Positions 7,775 to 16,606 of a stretch of DNA of 64,000 nucleotides are shown one piece after another (the first letter of the stretch is position 1; each line of letters opens with the position of its first letter). Below the pieces are notes generated by a model, which saw only the letters and a program-made list of their open reading frames with translations, was not told the DNA's origin and did not search any database. The DNA comes from Heyndrickxia sporothermodurans (GTDB lineage Bacteria > Bacillota > Bacilli > Bacillales > Bacillaceae_C), in contig BORH01000002.1 in the NCBI GenBank assembly GCA_018333075.1, forward strand, positions 186,001 to 250,000, in the 5' to 3' direction. Position numbers and translations under genes: made by a program.

Positions 7775-9010
7775 CTATCCCCTCGCTTTTTTCTTTTTCA
7801 TCCAAATTTTTGGTTCTTCTGCAGCTTTAAAATTATAAACTGGTTGAATGATCTTTTTTATTTCAACTGTATCACCAATATTGTCTAAAATATCTTCCAT
7901 ACGTTTATATGCCATTGGTGCTTCATCAATCGTTTCTGTGCTTACAGAAGTAGTCCACACATTTTTCATCGTATTTTGATAATCATTTAATTCAAGCTGT
8001 TTTCGTGCCATCGATCTACTTAACACACGCCCAGCCCCATGAGGAGCGGAGTAATTCCAATCTGGATTACCCTTTCCAGTAGCTATAATACTTCCATCTC
8101 TCATGTTAATTGGGATAATTAATCGTTCTCCCTTTTGTGCAGAAACGGCACCTTTTCTAAGTATCATATTTTCAGTATCAATATAGTTATGAATGGTATC
8201 AAATTCATCTTCTTTATTAAGATTCATATGAGTTATTATGATGTTAGCAATTTCCTGACGATTATTAACAGCATATTTTTGAGCTAGTTTCATGTCATGA
8301 ATGTAATGATTAAAATACTTACCCTCTAAGTAGGCCAATTCCTTTTTTATTTTTGGATTACTTTCATTCAGTTTTTTTATTGTAATTTCTATTTCTCTAT
8401 GTCTTCCTTCTGATTTTAACCGTTCAATAATATGACTTATATCGATTCTCTTTAATTCTTGAAAAGCTAGTTTTTGATAATAATTGGCAATCGTTGAGCC
8501 AACATAACGACTTCCGGTATGAATCGATAAATATAATTTACCCTCTTCATCTTTGGATACTTCAATATAGTGGTTTCCTCCACCTAGAGTCCCTAAACTT
8601 TTATTAAATTTTGCTTCGCTTAATATATTTTTCATTTTAAAGTCATTTAAGTACTCAATATTAACATTTCTTAAGTCTTCATGAATGCTTTGTCCACTAG
8701 GTACATATTCTCTTATAACACGATCCAATCTAGCAAAATCAATATCTCTTTCTTTCAATTGCACTGTTAAAACTCCACACCCAACATCTACTCCTACTAG
8801 ATTAGGAACTACTTTATCTTTTATTTTTATTGTTGTACCGATTGTGCAGCCTTTTCCCGCATGAACATCAGGCATGACTCTTATCGTAACATCTTTAAGA
8901 AATTCTTGATCACATAATTCTTGAATTTGTTGCACAGCACTTTCATCTACAACATCAGTAAATATTTTTGCATGAGTATATTTACCATTTATATGTTTCA
9001 CATTCTCCAC
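7775..9010 (-). CDS. rtcB: RNA-splicing ligase RtcB
   Basis: GTP- and Mn-dependent RNA ligase joining 2',3'-cyclic phosphate or 3'-phosphate ends to 5'-OH ends. 411 residues, similar to E. coli RtcB. All hallmark sites are visible: MPDVHAGKGCTIG, GVDVGCG with metal-binding Asp75 and Cys78, GGGNH with His147, HTGSR with His164, and SAPHGAGR with His324, the expected guanylate-accepting residue. The upstream ribosome binding site is GGAGTG. No rtcA, rtcR or archease gene lies beside it. It is flanked upstream by three small unknown genes on the same strand and ends in its own terminator, so it seems to act alone, perhaps in RNA repair after stress. Confidence 0.96.
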   Translation of the reverse strand: MENVKHINGKYTHAKIFTDVVDESAVQQIQELCDQEFLKDVTIRVMPDVHAGKGCTIGTTIKIKDKVVPNLVGVDVGCGVLTVQLKERDIDFARLDRVIREYVPSGQSIHEDLRNVNIEYLNDFKMKNILSEAKFNKSLGTLGGGNHYIEVSKDEEGKLYLSIHTGSRYVGSTIANYYQKLAFQELKRIDISHIIERLKSEGRHREIEITIKKLNESNPKIKKELAYLEGKYFNHYIHDMKLAQKYAVNNRQEIANIIITHMNLNKEDEFDTIHNYIDTENMILRKGAVSAQKGERLIIPINMRDGSIIATGKGNPDWNYSAPHGAGRVLSRSMARKQLELNDYQNTMKNVWTTSVSTETIDEAPMAYKRMEDILDNIGDTVEIKKIIQPVYNFKAAEEPKIWMKKKKARG

Positions 9011-9201
9011 TCCTTTGTTTACTTAGAATTGATTGTAATATTTTGTATATATTCATTGGACAAGTGATTATACCACTAATGGACATTCCTATCTTTTATT
9101 ATGATTAAATAATCCTTCATCATAATATTTGAATAATATTCTAAAAATAAATCATTTCTACGCTTTTATTATTTTTGCTTGATTAATAGATAAATTTTAA
9201 T

Positions 9202-9462
9202 CTAAACAACGAACTTACCTTGTTCATATATTTCATAATGTTTCACTTCTCCATGCTCAAACGCAATATTGTAAGTGGTAAATAGATTTTGTATAACAGC
9301 TTCACACATAATATGATTTGCCAAAACATCAAGTGATTCGAATGTATATATAATTTCTGTTCCATCATGTCCACAACAGTCATAAGTTAGATAATCACCA
9401 TATACCAACTCATTAGCACTAAGAGGAATTTCTCTTTCTGACACATGGTACATCCGTTGCAT
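9202..9462 (-). CDS. Hypothetical protein, 86 aa
   Basis: No family recognised. A soluble 86-residue protein with acidic and aromatic content and a DCCGHDG motif that could bind metal. No Shine-Dalgarno sequence is seen before the ATG at 9462 (or the second ATG three codons on). A TATAAT sequence lies about 40 bases upstream on the same strand, so the leader would be short. Coding quality of the reading frame looks real, with no low-complexity tracts, but the missing ribosome binding site lowers confidence. It sits between rtcB and other small genes, all on the minus strand. Confidence 0.55.
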   Translation of the reverse strand: MQRMYHVSEREIPLSANELVYGDYLTYDCCGHDGTEIIYTFESLDVLANHIMCEAVIQNLFTTYNIAFEHGEVKHYEIYEQGKFVV

Positions 9463-9522
9463 TGGATGATTTAATTTATTTTACAAATGTTCATTTCCAT
9501 TATAAAAGTCTAGAGATTTATA

Positions 9523-9615
9523 TTACCATTGTCTGTGACATTCTTTTAATTTTGGTGCTTCATTAATTTCTTCTATAATCCTATCTATTAAGTAGTTTAC
9601 TGTTATTTCTGTCAT
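9523..9615 (-). CDS. Small peptide gene, 30 aa
   Basis: Encodes a 30-residue charged peptide beginning MTEITVNYLIDRI and ending KECHRQW. Its support is a near-perfect ribosome binding site, GGAGGAAAG, directly before the ATG at 9615, which few chance frames would have. No family recognised and no membrane segment. It could be a small regulatory protein or the remnant of a longer gene. Confidence 0.5.
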   Translation of the reverse strand: MTEITVNYLIDRIIEEINEAPKLKECHRQW

Positions 9616-9777
9616 TCTTTCCTCCTATAAATAATACTTACTTTATTATTTTAAAAAGCAGCTAAATGTATTTAATATCTTTTTGTCCAATCAAGGACAA
9701 ATGGATTTAATAGATACTAAAAACAGGTTGTAGATCCCACTTTTCAGCATTCTTAATTTGTAAATGATCTCTTGTTC

Positions 9778-10095
9778 TTATTTTCTTTTTATAATTATTT
9801 TTTTCACTTTCAGACATTTTTTGTTTTTGACTTCTTTTTTTATTAATGTTATATCATTTTCAAGTATAGTAAGCTCAGCAGATATTTTTTGTCCATCTGT
9901 TATAATGTTTTTTAAGTGTTCTTCTTTAAACTTTATCTCTTTCAAATCTTTGTTGAGATCTTTCTTTAATTTATTCAATACAACAAGTTTTTCTTTTTTA
10001 TCTTTGTTTTTAATCTCAGCTTGTACATAGTCAACAATTGCATATACTAATACAATTCCTACAATTACACTTAACCATACTAAAGTTCTTTTCAT
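9778..10095 (-). CDS. Membrane-anchored coiled-coil protein, 105 aa
   Basis: No family recognised. Residues 5-26 (LVWLSVIVGIVLVYAIVDYV) form one transmembrane helix, probably an uncleaved anchor; residues 27-95 are very rich in Lys, Glu and Leu with a heptad-like pattern, predicting a long coiled coil, and the end is basic. The ribosome binding site is AAGGGAAC. It is similar in layout to small DivIC-like or phage-type anchored coiled coils, but no specific relation can be claimed. Confidence 0.65.
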   Translation of the reverse strand: MKRTLVWLSVIVGIVLVYAIVDYVQAEIKNKDKKEKLVVLNKLKKDLNKDLKEIKFKEEHLKNIITDGQKISAELTILENDITLIKKEVKNKKCLKVKKIIIKRK

Positions 10096-10501
10096 TTTGT
10101 TCCCTTTAAAATAGGCCAGCTATATTGTAATCACATTATATCAATATTCTATTAGAATTTTACATTTATTCCAAATAATAAAGTAAATAAAAGTATTAAT
10201 TTATCTACTTTTCTTTGCAATGCGAATGAATTTAATTTACGTAATTTTCAGTTGTTTAATTCGTATATTATTTCGCATTAATATATTCAGCAGTTTGGCA
10301 AACCGACATTTAATTTAGTACTCAGAGGGGCCTTTTTCATAAATCGCTTAAAGCTTTTCTGAACCATAAAAATTTTATTGGTTTTCTTTCTATAAAAAAA
10401 CGATCCTTCTATTAAAGAATCGTAAAATAATTAGCAGACTGTTTTTCTTTTTTAATACTCTCAATAAATAGACACGTACATCCAATTATTATTAACTAAA
10501 T
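10096..10501. other. Intergenic stretch downstream of ileS
   Basis: A/T-rich, without a credible gene. It holds the ileS terminator at 10393-10423; nothing else is recognisable. Confidence 0.5.
10393..10423 (-). terminator. Terminator of ileS
   Basis: Minus-strand hairpin ACGATTCTT / AAGGATCGT followed by a run of seven T, about 80 bases after the ileS stop. Confidence 0.8.
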
Positions 10502-13500
10502 TTAATCAACTGCTTTAACATATATTCCAACCTGTTCATTCTCTAGCATGACGTATTTCATTTCTTGATGATGACCGAATTGAATCGTTTGAACTAGTAA
10601 ATTCGTTTGAAGTAATTCTTCATAACTTTGAACCACTTCTTTAATATTGTCATCTCCATTAAAGATAATATTCACCCGCTTTTCTACAGGAAGCTTAAGT
10701 TCTTTTCGATAATTTTGAACTGATCGAATCAATTCACGTGCTAATCCTTCCATTTTTAACTCATTACTGATATTTGTATTTAATATAATTGTATATTGTA
10801 GATTGGACAAAAGCTCCAAATCCTTTTCAGTATATTGTTCAATGATAATATCTGATAAATCTAATTGAACATTATCATTAGAAGAAAGGTTGACTTCAAC
10901 ACATCCGTCTTTTAATACTTTTTTTGCTTCACTATCCGATAACCCGCGTAAATAGTTATGAACCGGAATTGAATTTTTTCCTAATTTCCTCCCCGCCGTT
11001 TCAAATTTTAGCTTTAAAGCATAGTTCATAACCTCATCTATTTTTGTATGTGTATTAATCTCTTTGACATTTATTTCAGCTTTTAAGATATCGAAATATT
11101 TGGTTAGGAACTGAATATCCTTTTCTTGATTTGAAAAGATATACATTACAGAAAGTGGTTGCCTCGTCCTAATCCCCACTGAAGTACGAACAGACCTTGC
11201 CAATTCAACAACTTGTAATATTGCTTCCATTTCTTCTTCGAGGGCAACGTCGATCATATCAATTTCAGCTTGGGGAAAATCAGATAAATGAACACTTTCT
11301 CCGGTGAGATGAAAATAAATATCTTCAGAAATGAACGGTGTAAACGGTGCTAATAGCTGACTTACCTTTACTAAAACTTCATATAAGGTTTGGTATGCTG
11401 AGAACTTATCCGCATTCATTTCTTCTCTCCAAAAGCGATGTCTTGATCTTCTGATATACCAATTACTTAAATCATTTACAAAATGAACGAGCTCCCTAGC
11501 AGCAATAGTAAAATCATATTGATCTAATGCATCATTTACCTTTTTTATCACTGAATTTAACCTTGATAGTATCCATCTATCTATCAAAGAAAGGACATCA
11601 GCTTTATCGTTTGATGGGACATAGTTATCTATTTCAGCATACAAAGTATAAAATGAATACACATTTGCAATGGTATCTATTAATTTTGATTTTGCTTGAC
11701 TAACCACCTTATGTGAAAACTTTTTATTATTCCAAGGTGCACTATCAGCAATTAGAGCCCATCTAAAAGCATCCGCTCCATATTCCTTAACAAGCTTAAC
11801 AGGGTCAATGACATTGCCTTTACTTTTAGACATTTTTCTGCCATTTTCATCTAGTATATGACCATGTGTAAGCACCCGTTTATATGGTGATTGACCAGTA
11901 AATAATGACGAAACTGCTAATAAACTATAGAACCAACCTCTTGTTTGATCGATCCCCTCAATGACTATATCTGCTGGAAATTGTTTTTTAAATAAATCAT
12001 GATTTTCAAATGGATAATGGTATTGTGCAAAAGGCATAGAACCACTATCGAACCAAACGTCAATGACCTCGCTCGTTCGAGTCATATGTCCTCCACAAGT
12101 TGGACATTTTAAAGTGATACGATCAACATAGGGTTTATGCAATTCAATATTATCAGCTATTACATCTACGGCTTTTTCTTTTAAATCTCTCAAACTCTCT
12201 GGTGCATATTGTTCATCACAACTGTTACATTCCCATATATTTAGCGGTGTTCCCCAATATCGATTTCGTCCAAGATTCCAATCGACCATATTTTCTAAAA
12301 AGTTTCCGAACCTTCCGTTTTTTATGTGTTCTGGAAACCATTGAACGGAATCGTTATTCTGTTTTATTCGTTCCTTAATTGCTGTCGTACGAATGAACCA
12401 TCCTTCCATTGCATAATAAAGTAATGGAGTATCACAACGCCAACAATGAGGATAGCTATGTTGATATTTTTCTTTTTGAAATAGCAGTCCTTCAGAAGAA
12501 AGCATTTTTATAATATCCACATTACAATCCTTTACAAACCTGCCTGATAGTGGTGCTATCTTTTCAGTATAACAACCTGAACGATCAACAACATTGATAA
12601 AATCAAATTGATTCTTACGTATTACCTCGTAATCAACTTCTCCATATGCAGGAGCAAGATGAACGATACCTGTTCCACTACTTTCCGTTACAAAGTCTGC
12701 TCCAATGACTTCATGTCCCTTCTTTACAGAGATATAAGAAAATGGAGGAGCATAAGAAATTCCGATTAGATCCTTTCCTTTATGTTTACTAAGCAATGCA
12801 TAGCTATTTCCCATAATAGTATCTAAACGTCCTTCAGCAATAATGAATATTTCCGTATTTTTTAACACTTTAACATATGTTAAATCTGGATGAACCGCTA
12901 ATGCTACATTTGCTGGTAAAGTCCACGGAGTTGTTGTCCATCCTAATAAATATTCATTTTCAGTTCCATTTATTTTAAACTTAACTGTTGCTGATAAATC
13001 CTTAACATCCTTATATCCCTGCGCTACCTCGTGAGAGCTTAATGATGTTTGACAACTAGGACAATATGGTGTCACTCGATGCCCTTTAAATAATAATTTC
13101 TTCTGATGAATTTTTGATAATATATGCCATACTGATTCAATATAGCGATTTTCTAAAGTTATATAAGGTTGATCCATATCAACCCAATATCCAATTGCTT
13201 CAGTAAACTTTCTCCATTCACGTTCATATTCGAAAACACTCTCTTTACACTTTTCAATAAACTTTTCTACACCATACTCTTCAATTTGTTTCTTTCCTGA
13301 TATTCCCAATTGCTTTTCTACCCCTAATTCTACGGGTAAACCATGTGTATCCCATCCAGCTTTTCTAATTACTTGATAACCTTTCATTGTTTTATATCGT
13401 CCGACCACATCTTTAATCACACGACCAAGTACATGTCCTGCGTGCGGCAAGCCATTTGCTGTTGGTGGTCCTTCATAAAAAACAAACGGTTCACTTCCCT

Positions 13501-13594
13501 CACGTTTGATAATTGATTGTTGAAAAATCTTATTCTTTTCCCACCAATCTTTTACACGCTGTTCCCTATCAAAAGCTTTTTCACTTCCTGTCAT
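10502..13594 (-). CDS. ileS: Isoleucyl-tRNA synthetase, type 2 (IleRS2-like)
   Basis: Class Ia synthetase charging tRNA-Ile. 1030 residues from the ATG after AAAAGGAGGG. The HIGH motif is HAGH (51-54) within GPPTANGLPHAGH and the second signature is KMSKS at 587-591. The editing domain begins near GWTTTPWTLP (residue 218), and CPTCGG at 497-502 is a zinc-type knuckle. Length and the GLPHxGH form mark the eukaryote-like IleRS2 group, not the housekeeping type of about 920 residues with a GxIHIGH motif. In Bacilli with two enzymes, IleRS2 is the mupirocin-tolerant paralogue. A second ileS elsewhere in the genome is therefore likely but not seen here. Expression is controlled by the T-box leader upstream. 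Confidence 0.95.
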   Translation of the reverse strand: MTGSEKAFDREQRVKDWWEKNKIFQQSIIKREGSEPFVFYEGPPTANGLPHAGHVLGRVIKDVVGRYKTMKGYQVIRKAGWDTHGLPVELGVEKQLGISGKKQIEEYGVEKFIEKCKESVFEYEREWRKFTEAIGYWVDMDQPYITLENRYIESVWHILSKIHQKKLLFKGHRVTPYCPSCQTSLSSHEVAQGYKDVKDLSATVKFKINGTENEYLLGWTTTPWTLPANVALAVHPDLTYVKVLKNTEIFIIAEGRLDTIMGNSYALLSKHKGKDLIGISYAPPFSYISVKKGHEVIGADFVTESSGTGIVHLAPAYGEVDYEVIRKNQFDFINVVDRSGCYTEKIAPLSGRFVKDCNVDIIKMLSSEGLLFQKEKYQHSYPHCWRCDTPLLYYAMEGWFIRTTAIKERIKQNNDSVQWFPEHIKNGRFGNFLENMVDWNLGRNRYWGTPLNIWECNSCDEQYAPESLRDLKEKAVDVIADNIELHKPYVDRITLKCPTCGGHMTRTSEVIDVWFDSGSMPFAQYHYPFENHDLFKKQFPADIVIEGIDQTRGWFYSLLAVSSLFTGQSPYKRVLTHGHILDENGRKMSKSKGNVIDPVKLVKEYGADAFRWALIADSAPWNNKKFSHKVVSQAKSKLIDTIANVYSFYTLYAEIDNYVPSNDKADVLSLIDRWILSRLNSVIKKVNDALDQYDFTIAARELVHFVNDLSNWYIRRSRHRFWREEMNADKFSAYQTLYEVLVKVSQLLAPFTPFISEDIYFHLTGESVHLSDFPQAEIDMIDVALEEEMEAILQVVELARSVRTSVGIRTRQPLSVMYIFSNQEKDIQFLTKYFDILKAEINVKEINTHTKIDEVMNYALKLKFETAGRKLGKNSIPVHNYLRGLSDSEAKKVLKDGCVEVNLSSNDNVQLDLSDIIIEQYTEKDLELLSNLQYTIILNTNISNELKMEGLARELIRSVQNYRKELKLPVEKRVNIIFNGDDNIKEVVQSYEELLQTNLLVQTIQFGHHQEMKYVMLENEQVGIYVKAVD

Positions 13595-13616
13595 GTTTTT
13601 CCCTCCTTTTGGAAAA

Positions 13617-13870
13617 ATAAAAAAACTCGTCCCTTGTAATAAGGGACGAGTTGTTATACCCGCGATACCACCCAAATTCTGTAGATAATTAATCTACAGC
13701 AGCTCATACTACGTACAATCATACGCGTTCCTTGTAACGGCGGAATCCCGTCAAAGCTTAGTTAAACTTCAGCTTTGCTTCTCGGAGAGGATTTTCAATA
13801 CGATCTGAACATTGACTTTCACCAAAATGTCAACTCTCTTAGGAACAGGTTTCATATTTACTCTTTCTCG
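13617..13870 (-). promoter_or_regulatory. T-box leader of ileS
   Basis: tRNA-sensing riboswitch. The T-box core GGGTGGTATCGCGG lies at 13673-13660 on the minus strand. It is followed by a strong terminator, CTCGTCCCTT paired with AAGGGACGAG plus seven T, at 13652-13617. Upstream sequence up to about 13870 can form Stem I; ATC triplets, the isoleucine codon, lie in its 3' part. Uncharged tRNA-Ile should bind and switch the terminator off. The 5' end is approximate. Confidence 0.93.
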
Positions 13871-14024
13871 TCAACAAATTTTATTACCATTCAATTAATT
13901 AAATACAAGAATAATTTGTAAAAAGTGAAATGTCAAGAGTTAATGTAAATCTCAGTATATTTTAAGAATAAATATTAGAGGTTCCAGTAGTATGTCAAAT
14001 TATCTTTATTAACATTTAAGTAGA

Positions 14025-14615
14025 TTACTTGATTATTTTTATTAGAGTATCTACTTCTTTAAGCCAAAAACTTTCGCTCGTCTGTATGTCTTGTAGCATA
14101 ATTCCAGTAATAACTGAAAAATAGAGGAATAACATTTTTTGAGGATCCCCCTTACAAAATTCTCCTAACTGCTGACCTTCTTTAAATAAAGGTATCAATT
14201 TATCAATCGTTTTCTCAACTGAATATTGATCAAAGATTTTTTTCACTTCAGTGGGGACATCGGCCGATGTTTGTGCGTGCTGTATCAATAAGAAAGAATA
14301 TTTATGATCCTCTTCTAACATTCTATTTGTAAAAGTTTTTATTCGCTCCATAGGTGTTCCGGGTAGTTGACTAATATTATCTATAGCCGATTCTGACTCT
14401 ACTAACGCTTCCTTCACAAGGATCGTAAAAAGCTCCTCTTTTGAGTTAAAATACCGATAAGTAAGTCCTTGACTAATACCAGCTTCTGATGCAATCATAT
14501 TCATTTTCGCTCTAACAATACCATGTTGGGCGAATACTTTAAGTGCAGCCTTCTTAATTTGTTTTTTTCGAATTAAGTGAATTTGATCGTTTTGATTTTC
14601 ATTTGATATATTCAA
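14025..14615 (-). CDS. TetR/AcrR family regulator
   Basis: 196-residue repressor. The N-terminal helix-turn-helix is typical (AALKVFAQHGIVRAKMNMIA, then EAGISQGLTYRYFNSKEELF); the C-terminal ligand domain is unassigned. Translation starts at TTG (14615), seven bases after GAGGTG; no better start exists. It lies 23 bases downstream of the SDR gene on the same strand, so both form one operon. The perfect 19-base palindrome at 15576-15594 before the SDR gene is the probable binding site, giving autoregulation. The ligand might be a substrate of the dehydrogenase. Confidence 0.88.
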   Translation of the reverse strand: MNISNENQNDQIHLIRKKQIKKAALKVFAQHGIVRAKMNMIASEAGISQGLTYRYFNSKEELFTILVKEALVESESAIDNISQLPGTPMERIKTFTNRMLEEDHKYSFLLIQHAQTSADVPTEVKKIFDQYSVEKTIDKLIPLFKEGQQLGEFCKGDPQKMLFLYFSVITGIMLQDIQTSESFWLKEVDTLIKIIK

Positions 14616-14638
14616 GGATTATCACCTCAAGTTATTAT

Positions 14639-15545
14639 TTACGTTAATTTTATTTGATCTTCACTAACTTTCCATAATCGCTTAGCCATATCTTTGTTTT
14701 GTGCAGCTGCAGATGGAGCTGTTTTTCTCATATCAGAATAATAAGATCCATTATCCCCAGATATATCATCTGTGCCGGCTAGCCATACTAAAGTTTCTGC
14801 ACCTTTTTCTGGAGTCCTGGAATACACCTTCATTACAGCCATCGTAGCTCGTGCCAATAACTCATTATTTTGATTAAAATTAGTAGCCACTAATCCTGGA
14901 TCAAAGCAAAATGCACTTATTCCTGTTCCTTTTAATTTATCAGCGAGTTCGGCGGTAAATAAAATATTTGCAAGCTTTGTCTCTCCATAACGAAGGGTAG
15001 GTCCTCCAAATAGTTTTTTTGGAAAACGATAAAGACGTTTGCCACTTAGATCATCGAACCTTATTCCGTTTTTAGCCATCTTATGTCCATGGGATGCAGT
15101 AGTAATTATCCTTGCATTCCCGCATTCCTTCAATTTATCTAACAACAAGGAAGTTAAGCAAAAAAGGAGCTAAGTAATTAACCGCCCATGTCATTTCATG
15201 TCCCTCTTCTGTTAGTTCATGCTTTTCGTAAAGTGCACCAGCATTATTGATCAAAATATCTATTTTGGGACATCTGTTTAATATATCTTCTGCCACATTC
15301 CTAATAGACTTTTGCGAGGCCATATCTGCTATAAAAATATCTATTGTAATGTTTTCACCTACCATACTGCGAATTTCATTTGCAACCTTTTTGGCTTTTT
15401 CTTGATTTCTAGCTATGATTCCTAAGTTAGCACCTTTAGCAGCAAGCTCTTTTGCAGCCGCTAATCCAATTCCACTTGTAGCGCCTGTAATAAGAATATA
15501 CTTAGCTTTCACAGTCCATTTCATTTTTTTATTGGATTTATCCAT
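14639..15545 (-). pseudogene. Short-chain dehydrogenase/reductase, frameshifted
   Basis: NAD(P)-dependent SDR related to retinol-dehydrogenase-like oxidoreductases. The first part (15545-15135) has the cofactor motif TGATSGIG, the INNAGA block and NYLAPF. The second part (15148-14639) resumes with LLDKLKECGNARIITTASHGH; the usual YxxxK active site appears as YGETK. Together they make a full-length enzyme of about 300 residues. The break is at about 15154: removing one A from the AA pair on the coding strand restores LLTSLLLDKLK, a normal SDR reading. Start ATG follows AGAGGTTG. This is either a real frameshift or a sequencing error; the rest of the gene is intact. Confidence 0.85.
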
Positions 15546-15575
15546 TTAATCAACCTCTCTCTAAGAAGTATTTTG

Positions 15576-15594
15576 AATGAATGAATCATTCATT
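15576..15594. promoter_or_regulatory. Perfect 19-bp palindrome, probable TetR operator
   Basis: AATGAATGA-A-TCATTCATT, nine-base arms around one base, lies 30 bases upstream of the SDR start. Size and symmetry are those of TetR-family operators, and the TetR gene is the second gene of the same operon. Confidence 0.75.
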
Positions 15595-15762
15595 TTGTAA
15601 TAGAGTATGATTATATTTATGATTGGTGAATTAATTTTATTCAAATATCCATCCATTTTTTTAACATGAAATATCCAATTAAATGTTTGATTTATATAGA
15701 TAAATCCGAAATAGAATCTTTTGTAACAAAATAAGTTTGCAAATATGTTTAAAAGGAAAAAA

Positions 15763-15800
15763 CGGCCCTTGAAGATGAATTCAAACGGACCGCTTTTTAT
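15763..15800 (-). terminator. Probable terminator downstream of the VOC gene
   Basis: Imperfect hairpin with a TTGAA/TTCAA inner stem and CGG/CCG outer pairs, flanked by A- and T-runs on both sides (TTTTTT on the minus strand). It may work in both directions. Confidence 0.5.
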
Positions 15801-15950
15801 ATATTTACATTAGGTAAATTTAAAAAAATCAATTTTGGATTAATAGGATTTTTATATGTTGATACAGACAAAAAATATTATGTTTTGTGGACATTAATTA
15901 AGTGTCACAAAGTGCACAATACATAATGAAAAAACAAAAGGAACCAGCCT

Positions 15951-16382
15951 TTATTGTTTACCCTCAGTGAAAACTTGGAAAGTTACACCAAACTTATCGG
16001 TTACATTTCCGTAAGCTGGACTAAAAAATGTTTCTTGTAACGGCATATTGACTTTTCCATCCTGCTGTAGTGCATCAAAAATTTGTCTTGCCTTTGTCTC
16101 ATCGTCAGTAGTGATACAAATAGTAACTTGATCTCCCTTTTGATGCGGTTGACCAGGAAATGTATCAGAAAACATAAGCTCTGTTTCCCCTACTTTTATT
16201 GTTGCATGTCCCACTCTCCCTTTTGCTTCTTCTGGTAAAGGAAAATCAGGATTTTCCGGCATCTCTCCGAAGGTTTGTTTAAAAAGTATCTTTGCATCCA
16301 GTGCTTTTTCATAAAAATGTATTGCTTCATTTGCATTTCCATCCATTACAATATACGGGATCAATCGTAGTGACATGATCAT
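15951..16382 (-). CDS. VOC family (PhnB-like) protein
   Basis: 143-residue vicinal-oxygen-chelate fold protein of the PhnB/YjdN glyoxalase-like group. It starts RLIPYIVMDGNANEAIHFYE and has two repeated beta-alpha-beta-beta-beta units; the final FGVTFQVF strand is typical. Members often have unknown substrates; metal ligands are not obvious. The ATG at 16382 follows GGAGCTGA, and a second ATG two codons later is equally possible. It appears monocistronic. Confidence 0.85.
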   Translation of the reverse strand: MIMSLRLIPYIVMDGNANEAIHFYEKALDAKILFKQTFGEMPENPDFPLPEEAKGRVGHATIKVGETELMFSDTFPGQPHQKGDQVTICITTDDETKARQIFDALQQDGKVNMPLQETFFSPAYGNVTDKFGVTFQVFTEGKQ

Positions 16383-16606
16383 TCAGCTCCTTGGATTATC
16401 ATCGTTTTATACTTTTCAATTCGTTCATATTTCTTATGCAAGGCCTCCATGTGACACTGTCAATTCAATCAACAATACTCCAATTATTACCCATAAAACT
16501 ATTATACATTCAAGAACATTTGTTCGCAATATAAATTTTGAAAATTAAATAAGGTTTTTTGATTTCATTTTTAATTAAAAAAATCAATTGTTTACGTATA
16601 CCTTCA

